From NCBI RefSeq assembly GCF_020911725.1, contig NZ_CP076620.1, forward strand, positions 1,058,501 through 1,122,500: a stretch of DNA of 64,000 bases. The letters are read 5' to 3'. Position 1 is the stretch's first letter, and each line of letters starts with the position of its first letter. Below are positions 17,564-24,590 of the stretch, piece after piece. A program made the position numbers and the translations under genes. Below the pieces are notes generated by a model, which saw nothing but the letters and a program-made list of their open reading frames with translations, did not search any database and was not told the DNA's origin. The DNA is from Clostridium cadaveris. Its GTDB lineage: Bacteria > Bacillota > Clostridia > Clostridiales > Clostridiaceae.

Positions 17564-19041
17564 TCAAAACTCACAATCGTATTTATTGCGATTGTGTCTT
17601 CATTTACAATAACTTTAGACACATACGCTTGGAGTATGAGCTTTTGCTCTTCCAGGCTTTTTTCTTTTATATTGGAATCTTTTTCAAGATATTTTCTTAT
17701 AAGTTCTTCGCTAGGAGAGGTTAATAGAGATTCTCTTTTGGCTTCTTCCAATCTTATAAATATAACAGACCTTCTATTTTCCAATTCATCTAGTTTAGTT
17801 TTCATTGATTCATGGAACATTCCATTTGCAATAGCATCTGTTATGTTATTTATTTTAGTATCTATTGATGAAAGTTCAGCTGAAAATTGTTTTATATCCT
17901 CAGCTATTTTTTTATTTTGTTTTAAGGCATTTTCTTTTATTTTCTTTATAGTTTTCTCAATAGCCTTGGAAGTGAATAAATTATCATATAAATAGTTTAT
18001 TACAAGATCCTCGATGTATTGCTTATTAATAGATTTCATATCACAATCATGGGTTCTTTTGCGAGTAGAGCACTCATATGTCTCGTATAAAGTTTTATTT
18101 CTGCCAGCATACTTTTTGTTTCCTGTCATGGATTTTTCACATTTTCCACAGTATATGAGACCACTCAAAAGATAAATTGTTTTAGCTGAATTAGCAGCTC
18201 TATTAACTTTATTGGCATCCATTTTCTTTTTTACTTGTTACCATACATCATAAGATATTATTTGAGGCATACCACCTTTAATTTTAATAACTTCATCATC
18301 AGGTTTATAAGCATGAGAATTGCGTTTACCATTAGTTTCTGATGATGAACGATTATAAATATAAACTCCTGTATAACGCTCATTTCTTAGAATATCATAA
18401 AGGCTATTCTTGCCGAATAAATTTCCCCTCTTAGTTCTATATCCATCATTGTTCAGTGTGTCTATTATAGTATTATAGCTATTGCCATCAGAATACATTT
18501 TAAAAATTTTCTGCACTATTTTAGCTTCAGATTCGTTAATTTTATAAGTTTTATCTTTATTGAGATCATATCCTAAAGCTGGAGTACCTCCAGTGTGTTT
18601 ACATTGTAGAGCTGTTTCCTTCATTCCCTTCATGACTTCCCTTGCTAAGTTGACAGAGTAGTATTCGGCCATACCTTCTAGAACGGATTCAAGCATAATT
18701 GATTCTGGACTATCATCTAAGTGTTCTAGGACAGACACAACTTTAACACTATTATCTTTAAGTTTCTTTTTATAGAATGCACTGTCGTATCTATTGCGGG
18801 CAAATCTATCAAGTTTATGGACTATTATCATATTGAATAACTCAAGGGAAGATTCTTTAATCATTCTAGTAAAATTAGGTCTATCATCTGTTTTGGCCGA
18901 TTTAGCTTCATCAATGTATGTTTTTACTATCCGTATATTATTAGCTTTAGCATATTGATTTATAGCCCTAATTTGAGCCTCTATAGATTCTTCTCTTTGG
19001 TTGTCGCTAGAATATCTAGCATATATTGCTGCTTTTAACAT
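17515..19041 (-). pseudogene. Large serine recombinase, interrupted by one in-frame stop
   Basis: Two collinear pieces in the same frame. 19041-18238 gives the resolvase catalytic domain (nucleophile serine in IYARYSSDNQ; LDRFARNR; EGMAEYYSVNLAREV) and the recombinase domain. 18237-17515 gives the zinc-ribbon region (CGKCEKSM...C) and a coiled coil. They are separated only by a TAA at 18240-18238, in the context DVW-stop-QVKKKMDANK. A single substitution from GAA or CAA would explain it. Without readthrough the 267-residue product lacks the DNA-binding half. The 3' end runs ~49 bases antisense into ssrA, where it encodes a GNRTPVRKPNS tail. The full gene would be about 508 residues, normal for site-specific serine integrases. 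Confidence 0.88.
17544..17568 (+). other. Proposed left attachment site (ssrA 3' end)
   Basis: The last 20 bases of ssrA plus 5 bases of flank. A degenerate copy (20/25 matches, sharing GCCTCCAC) is at 23754-23778. Integration here regenerates an intact tmRNA 3' end. Confidence 0.5.
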
Positions 19042-19103
19042 AAAAGTACCTCCTTATTTGCGAATGTATGTTCTTTGTAATGATAAAAAATATATAAGGT
19101 CAG

Positions 19104-19278
19104 TTAAGACCTACAATAATAGTTAACTTGAATTTGCTTTTTCAACTCTATTAAATCAATAGGTACTTCATAATAAGCAGCTAATTGGTTAATAGAGTAT
19201 CCCTCAAGTATAACAGGATCCACATCATATATTAAAAATTCAGCAGCAAATAAATTTGCTTCATGTTCTTCATATTAT
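19104..19278 (-). pseudogene. ImmA/IrrE-type metallopeptidase, C-terminal fragment
   Basis: The minus strand encodes EEHEANLFAAEFLIYD, then LEGYSINQLAAYYEVP and a stop. This matches the region after the HExxH zinc motif of ImmA/IrrE-family phage and ICE regulator proteases. The upstream part, including the first zinc-ligand helix, is missing and a stop lies just before the fragment. It fits a lost phage immunity module. The 19279-19406 gap carries two short palindromes of the type ATCCT-N5-AGGAT, possibly old operators. Confidence 0.6.
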
Positions 19279-19406
19279 CCTAAAAAAGGATATAACATTG
19301 TTTTGATTTTATCCTTAAATAGGATATTATTAAAACATACCAAGACAAACAATTCACCTCAAAGAATAAGTTTATCATGGTAAATCTAAAAGAGGGGAGA
19401 TATAGG

Positions 19407-19550
19407 ATGGATACAAATAAAGAAAAACAACCTGTAACTAATGACCAATCTTTTGAGTCAAGAGTTTTCAAAAATCCATCAAAATCTTTCATATTAAATT
19501 CTGCCTTTCATAATTATTTCAGCTTGGTAGAGCTGATAAATAAATTATAA
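19407..19550 (+). CDS. Small hypothetical protein (47 aa)
   Basis: ATG preceded by GAGGGGAGA. The product is hydrophilic at first (MDTNKEKQPVTNDQSFESRV) and ends in a short helical segment. I recognise no family. It lies inside the element, upstream of the adenylyltransferase gene. Confidence 0.4.
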   Translation: MDTNKEKQPVTNDQSFESRVFKNPSKSFILNSAFHNYFSLVELINKL

Positions 19551-19611
19551 GTGGAAAATCATAGTAAATAATGGGGAAGTAGTGGAGATTAAAAAATGGG
19601 GGAAGTTAGCA

Positions 19612-20385
19612 ATGGAACAGTCAATTGAAATAATGAAAAATTATATAGCAAACATTCTATTGGATAATAACCCTTCTATATATCTTTATGGTTCAATTGT
19701 GCTTGAAGATTTTAAAGATGGATGGAGTGATATTGATATATTGTGCTTAACAGAAACTAAAATTTCTGCTAAACAAGCAGAACAATTGCTTAACTTAAGA
19801 CAAGAACTTTTAAATGAGTATAGAAACAATTCATATTTTCGCTCATTTGAGGGTAGTTTCTTAACACTTGAAGCATTTATTAATGATATTCCTGATACAG
19901 TTGCATATTGGGGTACAAGTGGTCAAAGAATAATAGATAAGCACTATGTTGATCCTTTTTCCATGGTAGAGTTGATTGAGCATGGAAATTTGTTATATGG
20001 TAATGAAGTAAGAAACAACTTCATCTATCCAACAAAAGAAGAAATTATAGAAGCTGTTTCAAAACATTATGAGATAATAAGAAAATTTGCAGTCATAACA
20101 GAAAGAAATTTATACTCGGCAGGTTGGCTTTTGGATATTGCAAGATGTATTTATACACTTAAAACAGGTAAAATAATTTCTAAAACAAAAGCAGGAAAAT
20201 GGGCTTTAGACAACAATTTAGTTCTAGATATTGATATAATGAAAAAGGTTATAAAAATTAGGGAAGAACCTAATAGATATAAAAATGATAATGAAGTTAT
20301 GAAGTGGTTGGGGACACTTGGGAATTATATTCAGAGATTTGCTGATGTTTTAGAGAAAGAAATTTCATTGGCAAAGTTAACATAG
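19612..20385 (+). CDS. Aminoglycoside adenylyltransferase-like nucleotidyltransferase
   Basis: About 257 residues. The nucleotidyltransferase signature is present: YLYGSIVLEDFKDGWSDIDIL, in which G-S and the two aspartates bind the nucleotide-Mg. The C-terminal half is an all-helical DUF4111-type domain containing YSAGWLLDIARCIYTLKTGK, as in ANT(9)/AadA proteins. Such enzymes adenylate aminoglycosides such as spectinomycin or streptomycin, but divergent clostridial members are often untested. GTG 19582 is in frame, but GGGGGAAG at 19598-19605 is correctly spaced for ATG 19612. It is the only long intact cargo gene of the ssrA element and has its own terminator. Confidence 0.75.
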   Translation: MEQSIEIMKNYIANILLDNNPSIYLYGSIVLEDFKDGWSDIDILCLTETKISAKQAEQLLNLRQELLNEYRNNSYFRSFEGSFLTLEAFINDIPDTVAYWGTSGQRIIDKHYVDPFSMVELIEHGNLLYGNEVRNNFIYPTKEEIIEAVSKHYEIIRKFAVITERNLYSAGWLLDIARCIYTLKTGKIISKTKAGKWALDNNLVLDIDIMKKVIKIREEPNRYKNDNEVMKWLGTLGNYIQRFADVLEKEISLAKLT

Positions 20386-20443
20386 CTTTTAATTCACATT
20401 TTTAATATATTACGAAGATAAAATTAAATATAGATAAAAGAGG

Positions 20444-20482
20444 ATACCGCACTATTCAGAAATTAAGTTGCGGTATTTTTTA
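20444..20482 (+). terminator. Terminator after the adenylyltransferase gene
   Basis: ATACCGCA pairs with TGCGGTAT, followed by TTTTT. Confidence 0.88.
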
Positions 20483-20526
20483 TGCCGTAATTCTAAGAAA
20501 GTTTGTAGATAATAAGGAGGAATTTT

Positions 20527-20688
20527 ATGAAAGTAAAATATATTATACAATCTATAGGATATACACCTTTTAAATTTGGAGCTGAATACAAAGTTTTAGC
20601 AAATTACAGACAAAGTAGGCAACAAATAGATGACAATGGTTTTGTTGTTATAGATGATCGAGGGCGTGAAAATATGTTATTAAAATAA
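20527..20688 (+). CDS. Small phage-type hypothetical protein (53 aa)
   Basis: The start is set by AAGGAGG ten bases upstream. The product reads MKVKYIIQSIGYTPFKF...VVIDDRGRENMLLK, a small folded beta-rich protein of a type common among clostridial prophage genes. Function unknown. Confidence 0.55.
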   Translation: MKVKYIIQSIGYTPFKFGAEYKVLANYRQSRQQIDDNGFVVIDDRGRENMLLK

Positions 20689-20801
20689 TAGAAGATGATG
20701 AAAAGTGTTTCACATTTAATTATAAGCAATAATTCGCAATACTAAGAGAGTATTAACTAAGAAAATCATAAAATATTTGAACTTAATAAAGTAGATAAAA
20801 C

Positions 20802-20843
20802 GTCATATGAGGATACTTACGCAAGATTGTATACTCATATGAC
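20802..20843. terminator. Inverted repeat, probable terminator of the minus-strand secreted-protein gene
   Basis: GTCATATGAG (20802-20811) pairs perfectly with CTCATATGAC (20834-20843). On the minus strand it is followed by a T-rich run, consistent with termination of the gene at 20863-21192. The 20689-20862 gap holds nothing else that I recognise. Confidence 0.6.
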
Positions 20844-20862
20844 AATAAAATGATAAAAGAAC

Positions 20863-21192
20863 TTATTTGGTATCTTTATCAATGAATATTTGACCAGTTC
20901 CAACTATCACAACTCTATAATCGGATTTAAGAGGTATCAAATTAAATTTAGCTGATTTAGGGGCTAAACGAATACTTTGTAAAACAATTTGATTTTCATT
21001 GTAAACAGTAATAAGAGCGCTGTTATTAGATGAAACATTCTGCACAAAATAAGTATCATTATATGATAAGTTAAAATCACTTGCTTTATAAATACCTTCT
21101 GTAAATACATTTTTAGCAAATGCAGTTGTTGAAACAAATGGATTAAATATTAATTCTATTAAAATCAACAATATACAAATATATTTTTTCAT
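20863..21192 (-). CDS. Small secreted protein of unknown function
   Basis: 109 residues. A signal peptide is clear: MKKYICILLILIELIFNPFV, then cleavage after TTAFA. The mature ~80 residues look beta-rich (YFVQNVSSNNSALITVYNEN, IVLQSIRLAP). AAAGGAGG seven bases upstream fixes the ATG at 21192; an in-frame TTG at 21210 lies within the ribosome site. It is transcribed opposite to the neighbouring phage-like genes, as expected for a lysogeny or cargo gene. Function unknown. Confidence 0.6.
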   Translation of the reverse strand: MKKYICILLILIELIFNPFVSTTAFAKNVFTEGIYKASDFNLSYNDTYFVQNVSSNNSALITVYNENQIVLQSIRLAPKSAKFNLIPLKSDYRVVIVGTGQIFIDKDTK

Positions 21193-21270
21193 AGAATATC
21201 CTCCTTTCAAAGTTATTTTGTGTAATGGAAATTATAATATGCAACTTATATAGGAAGGGTAGCTAAGAAA

Positions 21271-21447
21271 ATGCGTTTTATTTATAGCTATATTATTGAT
21301 AATTTGTTTTTGTGGGTAGGAGTTGAATACTATCTTGATGGTCAAATATTCAATCAGCATAGCGATACGGTATATGCAATAATTTTAGCTTCTCTTATAA
21401 CTGATAAGCTAAGTAATAAAGAATACAGAGGTGATTACAATAAATAA
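21271..21447 (+). CDS. Small phage-type hypothetical protein (58 aa)
   Basis: MRFIYSYIIDNLFLWVGVEYYLDGQIFNQHSD then SDTVYAIILASLITDKLSNKEYRGDYNK. AGGAAGGG lies 11 bases upstream. Its 3' end overlaps the next frame by 17 bases, pointing to translational coupling. No family recognised. Confidence 0.45.
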   Translation: MRFIYSYIIDNLFLWVGVEYYLDGQIFNQHSDTVYAIILASLITDKLSNKEYRGDYNK

Positions 21448-21688
21448 AACTATAGCTAAAATAAGAAGATATAAAGAGCTTAAAGCTGAAATAATAGACG
21501 CAGATATAAAGTTACAAGAATTAGAAGATGAAATGCTAGGGATAACAGGACAAGGTATTGAACTAAAGAATTTATACAGAGAAGTTAAAGCTAAACAAAA
21601 TACAATATCAGGTAGTGTCTATAAGGTTGATTCAAACGGTATACCGTTAAAGGATATCTGGAAACATATTGTTATAGATAGAATGTAG
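21431..21688 (+). CDS. Phage-type coiled-coil hypothetical protein, start codon uncertain
   Basis: Up to 85 residues; helical and charged at first (NKTIAKIRRYKELKAEI, LQELEDEMLGITGQG). The only standard start is GTG 21431, but that base triplet is part of the ribosome site GAGGTGAT. The codon at the correct spacing is ATA 21440, followed by AATAAAACT. An ATG-to-ATA change that has damaged the start is the simplest reading. It resembles small clostridial phage proteins of unknown role. Confidence 0.45.
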   Translation: MITINKTIAKIRRYKELKAEIIDADIKLQELEDEMLGITGQGIELKNLYREVKAKQNTISGSVYKVDSNGIPLKDIWKHIVIDRM

Positions 21689-21697
21689 GGTGATGAA

Positions 21698-21883
21698 ATA
21701 GATAATTCAACATCTATAATAAATAAAATTTGTAGTGTAGCTAAAAAAGAGGATATTATATCTATTAATTCTAGAAAAGATAGATATGAGTTTGTTGCAG
21801 ATTTACTAGATGCTAATAAAATTAATGGCTTTGAAAATAGAACTGTAAAGAAATTATTGAAAGTAATTAATGGAGGTGGATAA
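21698..21883 (+). pseudogene. Phage-type open frame without a standard start codon
   Basis: It lies in the same frame as the previous gene, immediately after its TAG. GGGTGAT is followed by ATA 21698, then 60 further codons (DNSTSIINKICSVAKKED...LLKVINGGG) to TAA. No ATG, GTG or TTG starts it. Either ATA is used, the frame is read through the TAG, or the start has decayed. Confidence 0.35.
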
Positions 21884-21885
21884 AG

Positions 21886-22056
21886 ATGAAAGGAGTTAAA
21901 TGTTTAGAATGCAAGTACTTAGGTGAAACAACAGATAAATTCATTCCTACTTGCAAAGCATTCACAAAAGGAATACCAGATGAAATATTCTTTGAAAAAG
22001 TAACACATGATAAACCTTATCCTGGAGATAATGGGATACAATTTGAAGAAAAGTAA
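21886..22056 (+). CDS. Small Cys-containing phage-type protein (56 aa)
   Basis: AATGGAGGTGG precedes the ATG. The product has three cysteines, CLEC near the start and C near residue 23 (KFIPTCKAFTKGIPDEIF), with a Pro/Gly-rich tail. Similar short proteins are common in clostridial prophage early regions; function unknown. A terminator of the repeated type follows. Confidence 0.5.
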   Translation: MKGVKCLECKYLGETTDKFIPTCKAFTKGIPDEIFFEKVTHDKPYPGDNGIQFEEK

Positions 22057-22094
22057 AAGCACTTACTAAGATAAAGAGTAGGTGCTTTTATTAT
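22055..22094 (+). terminator. Repeated terminator, copy 1
   Basis: AAAAGCACTTAC pairs with GTAGGTGCTTTT around TAAGATAAAGA. Near-identical hairpins occur at 22558 and 23242. Confidence 0.85.
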
Positions 22095-22120
22095 GCTTAA
22101 AATTAAGGAGGAATATAAAA

Positions 22121-22222
22121 ATGGAATTAAAAGAAACAGTTCAAATGATGGGGAGCTCAGACTATAAAGAAAGATTTATGGCGGAATATTTACAGTTAAA
22201 TAAGAATGACTGGTTTAAGTAA
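22121..22222 (+). pseudogene. Truncated phage gene (N-terminus of a crAss001_48-related type protein)
   Basis: AAGGAGGAA is correctly placed before the ATG. MELKETVQMM, then SSDYKERFMAEYLQL, matches the N-terminal pattern I know from that small phage family, but the frame ends after 33 residues. A further open stretch in another frame (22223-22300, containing NKFEEEHHNKEVEWY) suggests a deletion or frameshift. The assignment rests on memory of the family pattern. Confidence 0.35.
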
Positions 22223-22307
22223 TATGCTTAAGAAATAAATTTGAGGAAGAACATCACAATAAAGAGGTAGAGTGGTATAATATGTATATGAAGGGTAGGT
22301 GAGTGTA

Positions 22308-22559
22308 ATGATTTGGATTGAATGCATAAAGTCAATAGCTAGTACTGGAAAGGCTGGAAAATGTCCTTATTGTGGCAATATCAATACTGATTACGCTCAT
22401 GTTAAAGTAGATAATGAAAATGGATATTTGGATGTATGGTGTAATGAGTGTAAAAAGATGGGACATATAAGTAGAGTAAGAATAAATAAAGAAATAAAAA
22501 ATGTTATTAATTTGGATGAGGTTCATAAGGTTATTCCCAAATATGAAATAACATATTAA
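22308..22559 (+). CDS. Small zinc-ribbon protein
   Basis: 83 residues. Two CxxC pairs, CPYCG and CNEC, 25 residues apart, form a probable zinc ribbon. The N-terminus is helical and the C-terminus basic (HISRVRINKEIKNV). AGGTGAG precedes the ATG; a GTG three codons earlier is within the ribosome site. Single gene ending in the repeated terminator. Role unknown; phage-associated DNA or RNA binding is possible. Confidence 0.55.
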   Translation: MIWIECIKSIASTGKAGKCPYCGNINTDYAHVKVDNENGYLDVWCNECKKMGHISRVRINKEIKNVINLDEVHKVIPKYEITY

Positions 22560-22596
22560 AAAGCACTTACTAATTTAAAGGTAGGTGCTTTTATTA
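22558..22596 (+). terminator. Repeated terminator, copy 2
   Basis: AAAAGCACTTAC with GTAGGTGCTTTT; arms identical to copy 1, loop shorter. Confidence 0.85.
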
Positions 22597-22613
22597 AGAT
22601 TATAAGGGTTATA

Positions 22614-22641
22614 TTGACAAATTTTCCTTATATGGTAAAAT
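22614..22641 (+). promoter_or_regulatory. Sigma-A promoter of the lipoprotein gene
   Basis: TTGACA (22614-22619), a 16-base spacer, TAAAAT (22636-22641), 25 bases before the start codon. Confidence 0.7.
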
Positions 22642-22666
22642 AATCATTGGAAGTGGGGCGAAATAT

Positions 22667-23233
22667 ATGAAAAGAATAGTAAGAATTCTATTAGTAGGAT
22701 TAATGATGTCAACTTTAGTTGCTTGTGGTAACGCAAATATACCTGTGAACGAAGAAGGGATTAAGCAAGAAAAAAAAGAAGATAATTATATAGCGTATGG
22801 TGATTCAGCAGACTCAGGGAATTGGAATATAAAAATTAGAGATGTTTCTGAGGTAAGTGAGGTAGATAAAAAAGACGGAGGGAAATTTACTGCAGATGGT
22901 AAATTTATAAATACATTATTGGATATGAAAAATATATCACAAAATCCTGTTTCTTATTCGTTAACTGATTTTAAACTAAAGGATATATCTACTGGTAAGA
23001 CATATGTTATAGAAGATATAGGTTATGAAGTTGCTCATGAATTGATATCAGAAGAAAAATTTTATAAAGGAAATGATGAATATATAACAATAATGGATGA
23101 TGTTAATCCAGATAAATCAAAAATAGCATGTATATCATTTGAAGTAAATGAGTATTTACAACTAGATAATTTAGTATTAGTAAATAAGAATAATGGAAAT
23201 GCAGGTGAAGGTGTACAATTTAAATTAAAATAA
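22667..23233 (+). CDS. DUF4352-like lipoprotein
   Basis: 188 residues. Lipoprotein signal MKRIVRILLVGLMMSTLVAC with the lipobox LVAC, so it is anchored outside the membrane. The remainder looks like a single immunoglobulin-like beta-sandwich (NWNIKIRDVSEV, FINTLLDMKNISQNPVSYS, ACISFEV), the DUF4352 / Telomeric-repeat-binding-factor-2-like fold common on clostridial prophages. It has its own strong promoter and the third copy of the repeated terminator, so it is an independent cargo gene of the element. Superinfection or surface functions are guesses. Confidence 0.7.
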   Translation: MKRIVRILLVGLMMSTLVACGNANIPVNEEGIKQEKKEDNYIAYGDSADSGNWNIKIRDVSEVSEVDKKDGGKFTADGKFINTLLDMKNISQNPVSYSLTDFKLKDISTGKTYVIEDIGYEVAHELISEEKFYKGNDEYITIMDDVNPDKSKIACISFEVNEYLQLDNLVLVNKNNGNAGEGVQFKLK

Positions 23234-23241
23234 GTTATTTA

Positions 23242-23282
23242 TAAAGCATTTACTTAGATAAAGAGTGAGTGCTTTTATTATA
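23242..23282 (+). terminator. Repeated terminator, copy 3
   Basis: AAAGCATTTACT with AGTGAGTGCTTTT around TAGATAAAG; diverged copy of the hairpins at 22055 and 22558. The ~225 bases after it, up to 23510, hold no gene. Confidence 0.8.
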
Positions 23283-23509
23283 TATTAAAATTAAGTCTTA
23301 GAAAACTAAGGCTTTTTATTTTAACCTAAATAAGACTCTAAATTGCTTAAATATTATATTTGAACGATATGGGCCATTAGGAATGTATTGGGTAAGGAGG
23401 AAAGTATGAAAAGATTTATGATAATGAATTTATAATCTAAATCCCTTATTGAATACACTTAAAAATATTTTTAGACTCTGTTATGGTGTTATATTAAGAG
23501 GTGAACATA

Positions 23510-23755
23510 ATGAGTAAAATTAATGATTTATGTGGAAACGTATATGGGGATTTAAAAGTTATAAAAAGAGAAGGCTCAAACAAATATGGAAAAGCTTTAT
23601 GGAGATGCAAATGCAAATGTGGTAAAGAGATAATAGCTATAGGAACAGACCTAAAAAGAATGCATACAACTTCATGTGGATGTGGAAGAATAAAACACAA
23701 TCTAAGAGATAGCAGATTGTATTCAATATGGAGTTGTATAAAAAAACAGATGTAA
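23510..23755 (+). pseudogene. AP2/HNH-type phage protein, truncated
   Basis: 81 residues: DLCGNVYGDLKVIKREGSNKYGKALWRC, then CKCGKEIIAIG, TTSCGCG and DSRLYSIWSCIKKQ. This is the usual N-terminal zinc-ribbon-like part of AP2-domain proteins found beside HNH nucleases in phages. Family members continue after this point with a K-x-RC motif. Here, removing one A from the A7 run at 23740-23746 would continue the frame as NRCNSPS, so a +1 frameshift is likely, and the rest is lost at the proposed element boundary. The start is ATG 23510 behind AGAGGTGA. Confidence 0.6.
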
Positions 23756-23778
23756 TTCTCCTAGCCTCCACAATGAAA
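23754..23778 (+). other. Proposed right attachment site
   Basis: It matches the ssrA 3' end (17544-17568) at 20 of 25 positions, with the shared core GCCTCCAC. It lies exactly where AP2-type coding sequence gives way to mcrC-type coding sequence. Confidence 0.45.
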
Positions 23779-24380
23779 CCCTCGACAATATTGAAGATTT
23801 TACAAAAGTAATAATTGATAGAAATACAAAAGATTATAAAATATTATTAAAATGGTCAAAGGTTTTTCTGATGAATAAAAGCTTCACTACTTTTTCGGGA
23901 AGCACGAATGCAAGAGCATTACTATTTCCGATGGAAAAAGTTTTTGAGGCTTATGTATCGAAAAATTTAAAAAAAGTTTTAGACGATTTAAATTGGGATG
24001 TATCAACACAAGATAGAAAATATTATTTATTTGATACTCCCAAGAAGTTCGCTTTACGTCCAGATATAGTGATAAACCGTGAAGATGGAAGTAGAGTTGT
24101 TTTGGATACCAAGTGGAAAATACTAATTAATAAACCGTCTCAAAACTATGGAATATCTCAAGAGGATATGTATCAAATGTATGCATATGCAAAGAAGTAT
24201 AAAACACCTGAAATTTGGTTAATATATCCATGTCATGAAGAAATGGAAAATAGTCAAGATATAAGATTTGAATGCACTGAAGATGAAGAAAATATTAGAG
24301 TGAGGATATTTTTTATAGATGTAGCAAATATAACAGATAGCTTAGAAGCTTTGAGAAAAATATTAGTAATCAGAAGCTAA
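23776..24380 (+). pseudogene. mcrC: McrC-family restriction component, 5'-truncated
   Basis: An open frame of about 200 codons without a proper start (first ATG 23871). It contains DFTKVIIDRNTKDYKILLKW, LLFPMEKVFEAYVSKNLKK, then the nuclease core of McrC with LRPDIVI, VVLDTKWK and QMYAYAKKY (a PD-(D/E)xK fold). It matches the C-terminal half of McrC, the nuclease partner of the McrB GTPase that cuts methylated DNA. The N-terminal half and mcrB are absent. It lies outside the proposed element end, so the restriction locus may have been cut by the insertion or by an associated deletion. Confidence 0.75.
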
Positions 24381-24500
24381 CATTCCAAAGCATTTTATTT
24401 TTGTCAGAATCTCTAGAGTGTAATATTTTGAAGCATTGTAAGAAAATATATTCTTATAATTAGTCAAGAATAATTTTTTAAATAAAGCAATATTAAAATT

Positions 24501-24543
24501 AAGGGATGGAGTCACTTCATTCGTGACTTCCATGCCTTTTTAA
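24501..24543 (+). terminator. Terminator after the mcrC remnant
   Basis: AAGGGATGGAGTCAC pairs with GTGACTTCCATGCCTT with two mismatches, followed by TTTTT. It may also serve the converging ornithine cyclodeaminase gene. Confidence 0.7.
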
Positions 24544-24590
24544 ATAATTATCATAAAAGCTATTTACAGAAATAATATAACAGTCTCTTT

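Larger units (their letters stand above)
17564..23778. mobile_element. Decayed integrative element (phage-like remnant) at the 3' end of ssrA
   Basis: About 6.2 kb starting directly after the tmRNA CCA with a serine-recombinase gene pointing into ssrA. It holds short phage-type genes, an ImmA/IrrE fragment and an adenylyltransferase. The proposed right end (23754-23778) resembles the ssrA 3' end at 20 of 25 positions and coincides with truncation of an AP2/HNH-type gene and the start of a mcrC remnant. Several genes are broken, and no structural or packaging genes remain. The right boundary is an inference from this repeat. Confidence 0.6.

Noticed and set aside
17473-17724. Open frame of 83 codons on the plus strand
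   Set aside because: It lies across the tmRNA 3' end and the antisense strand of the recombinase gene; no ribosome site or protein-like composition.
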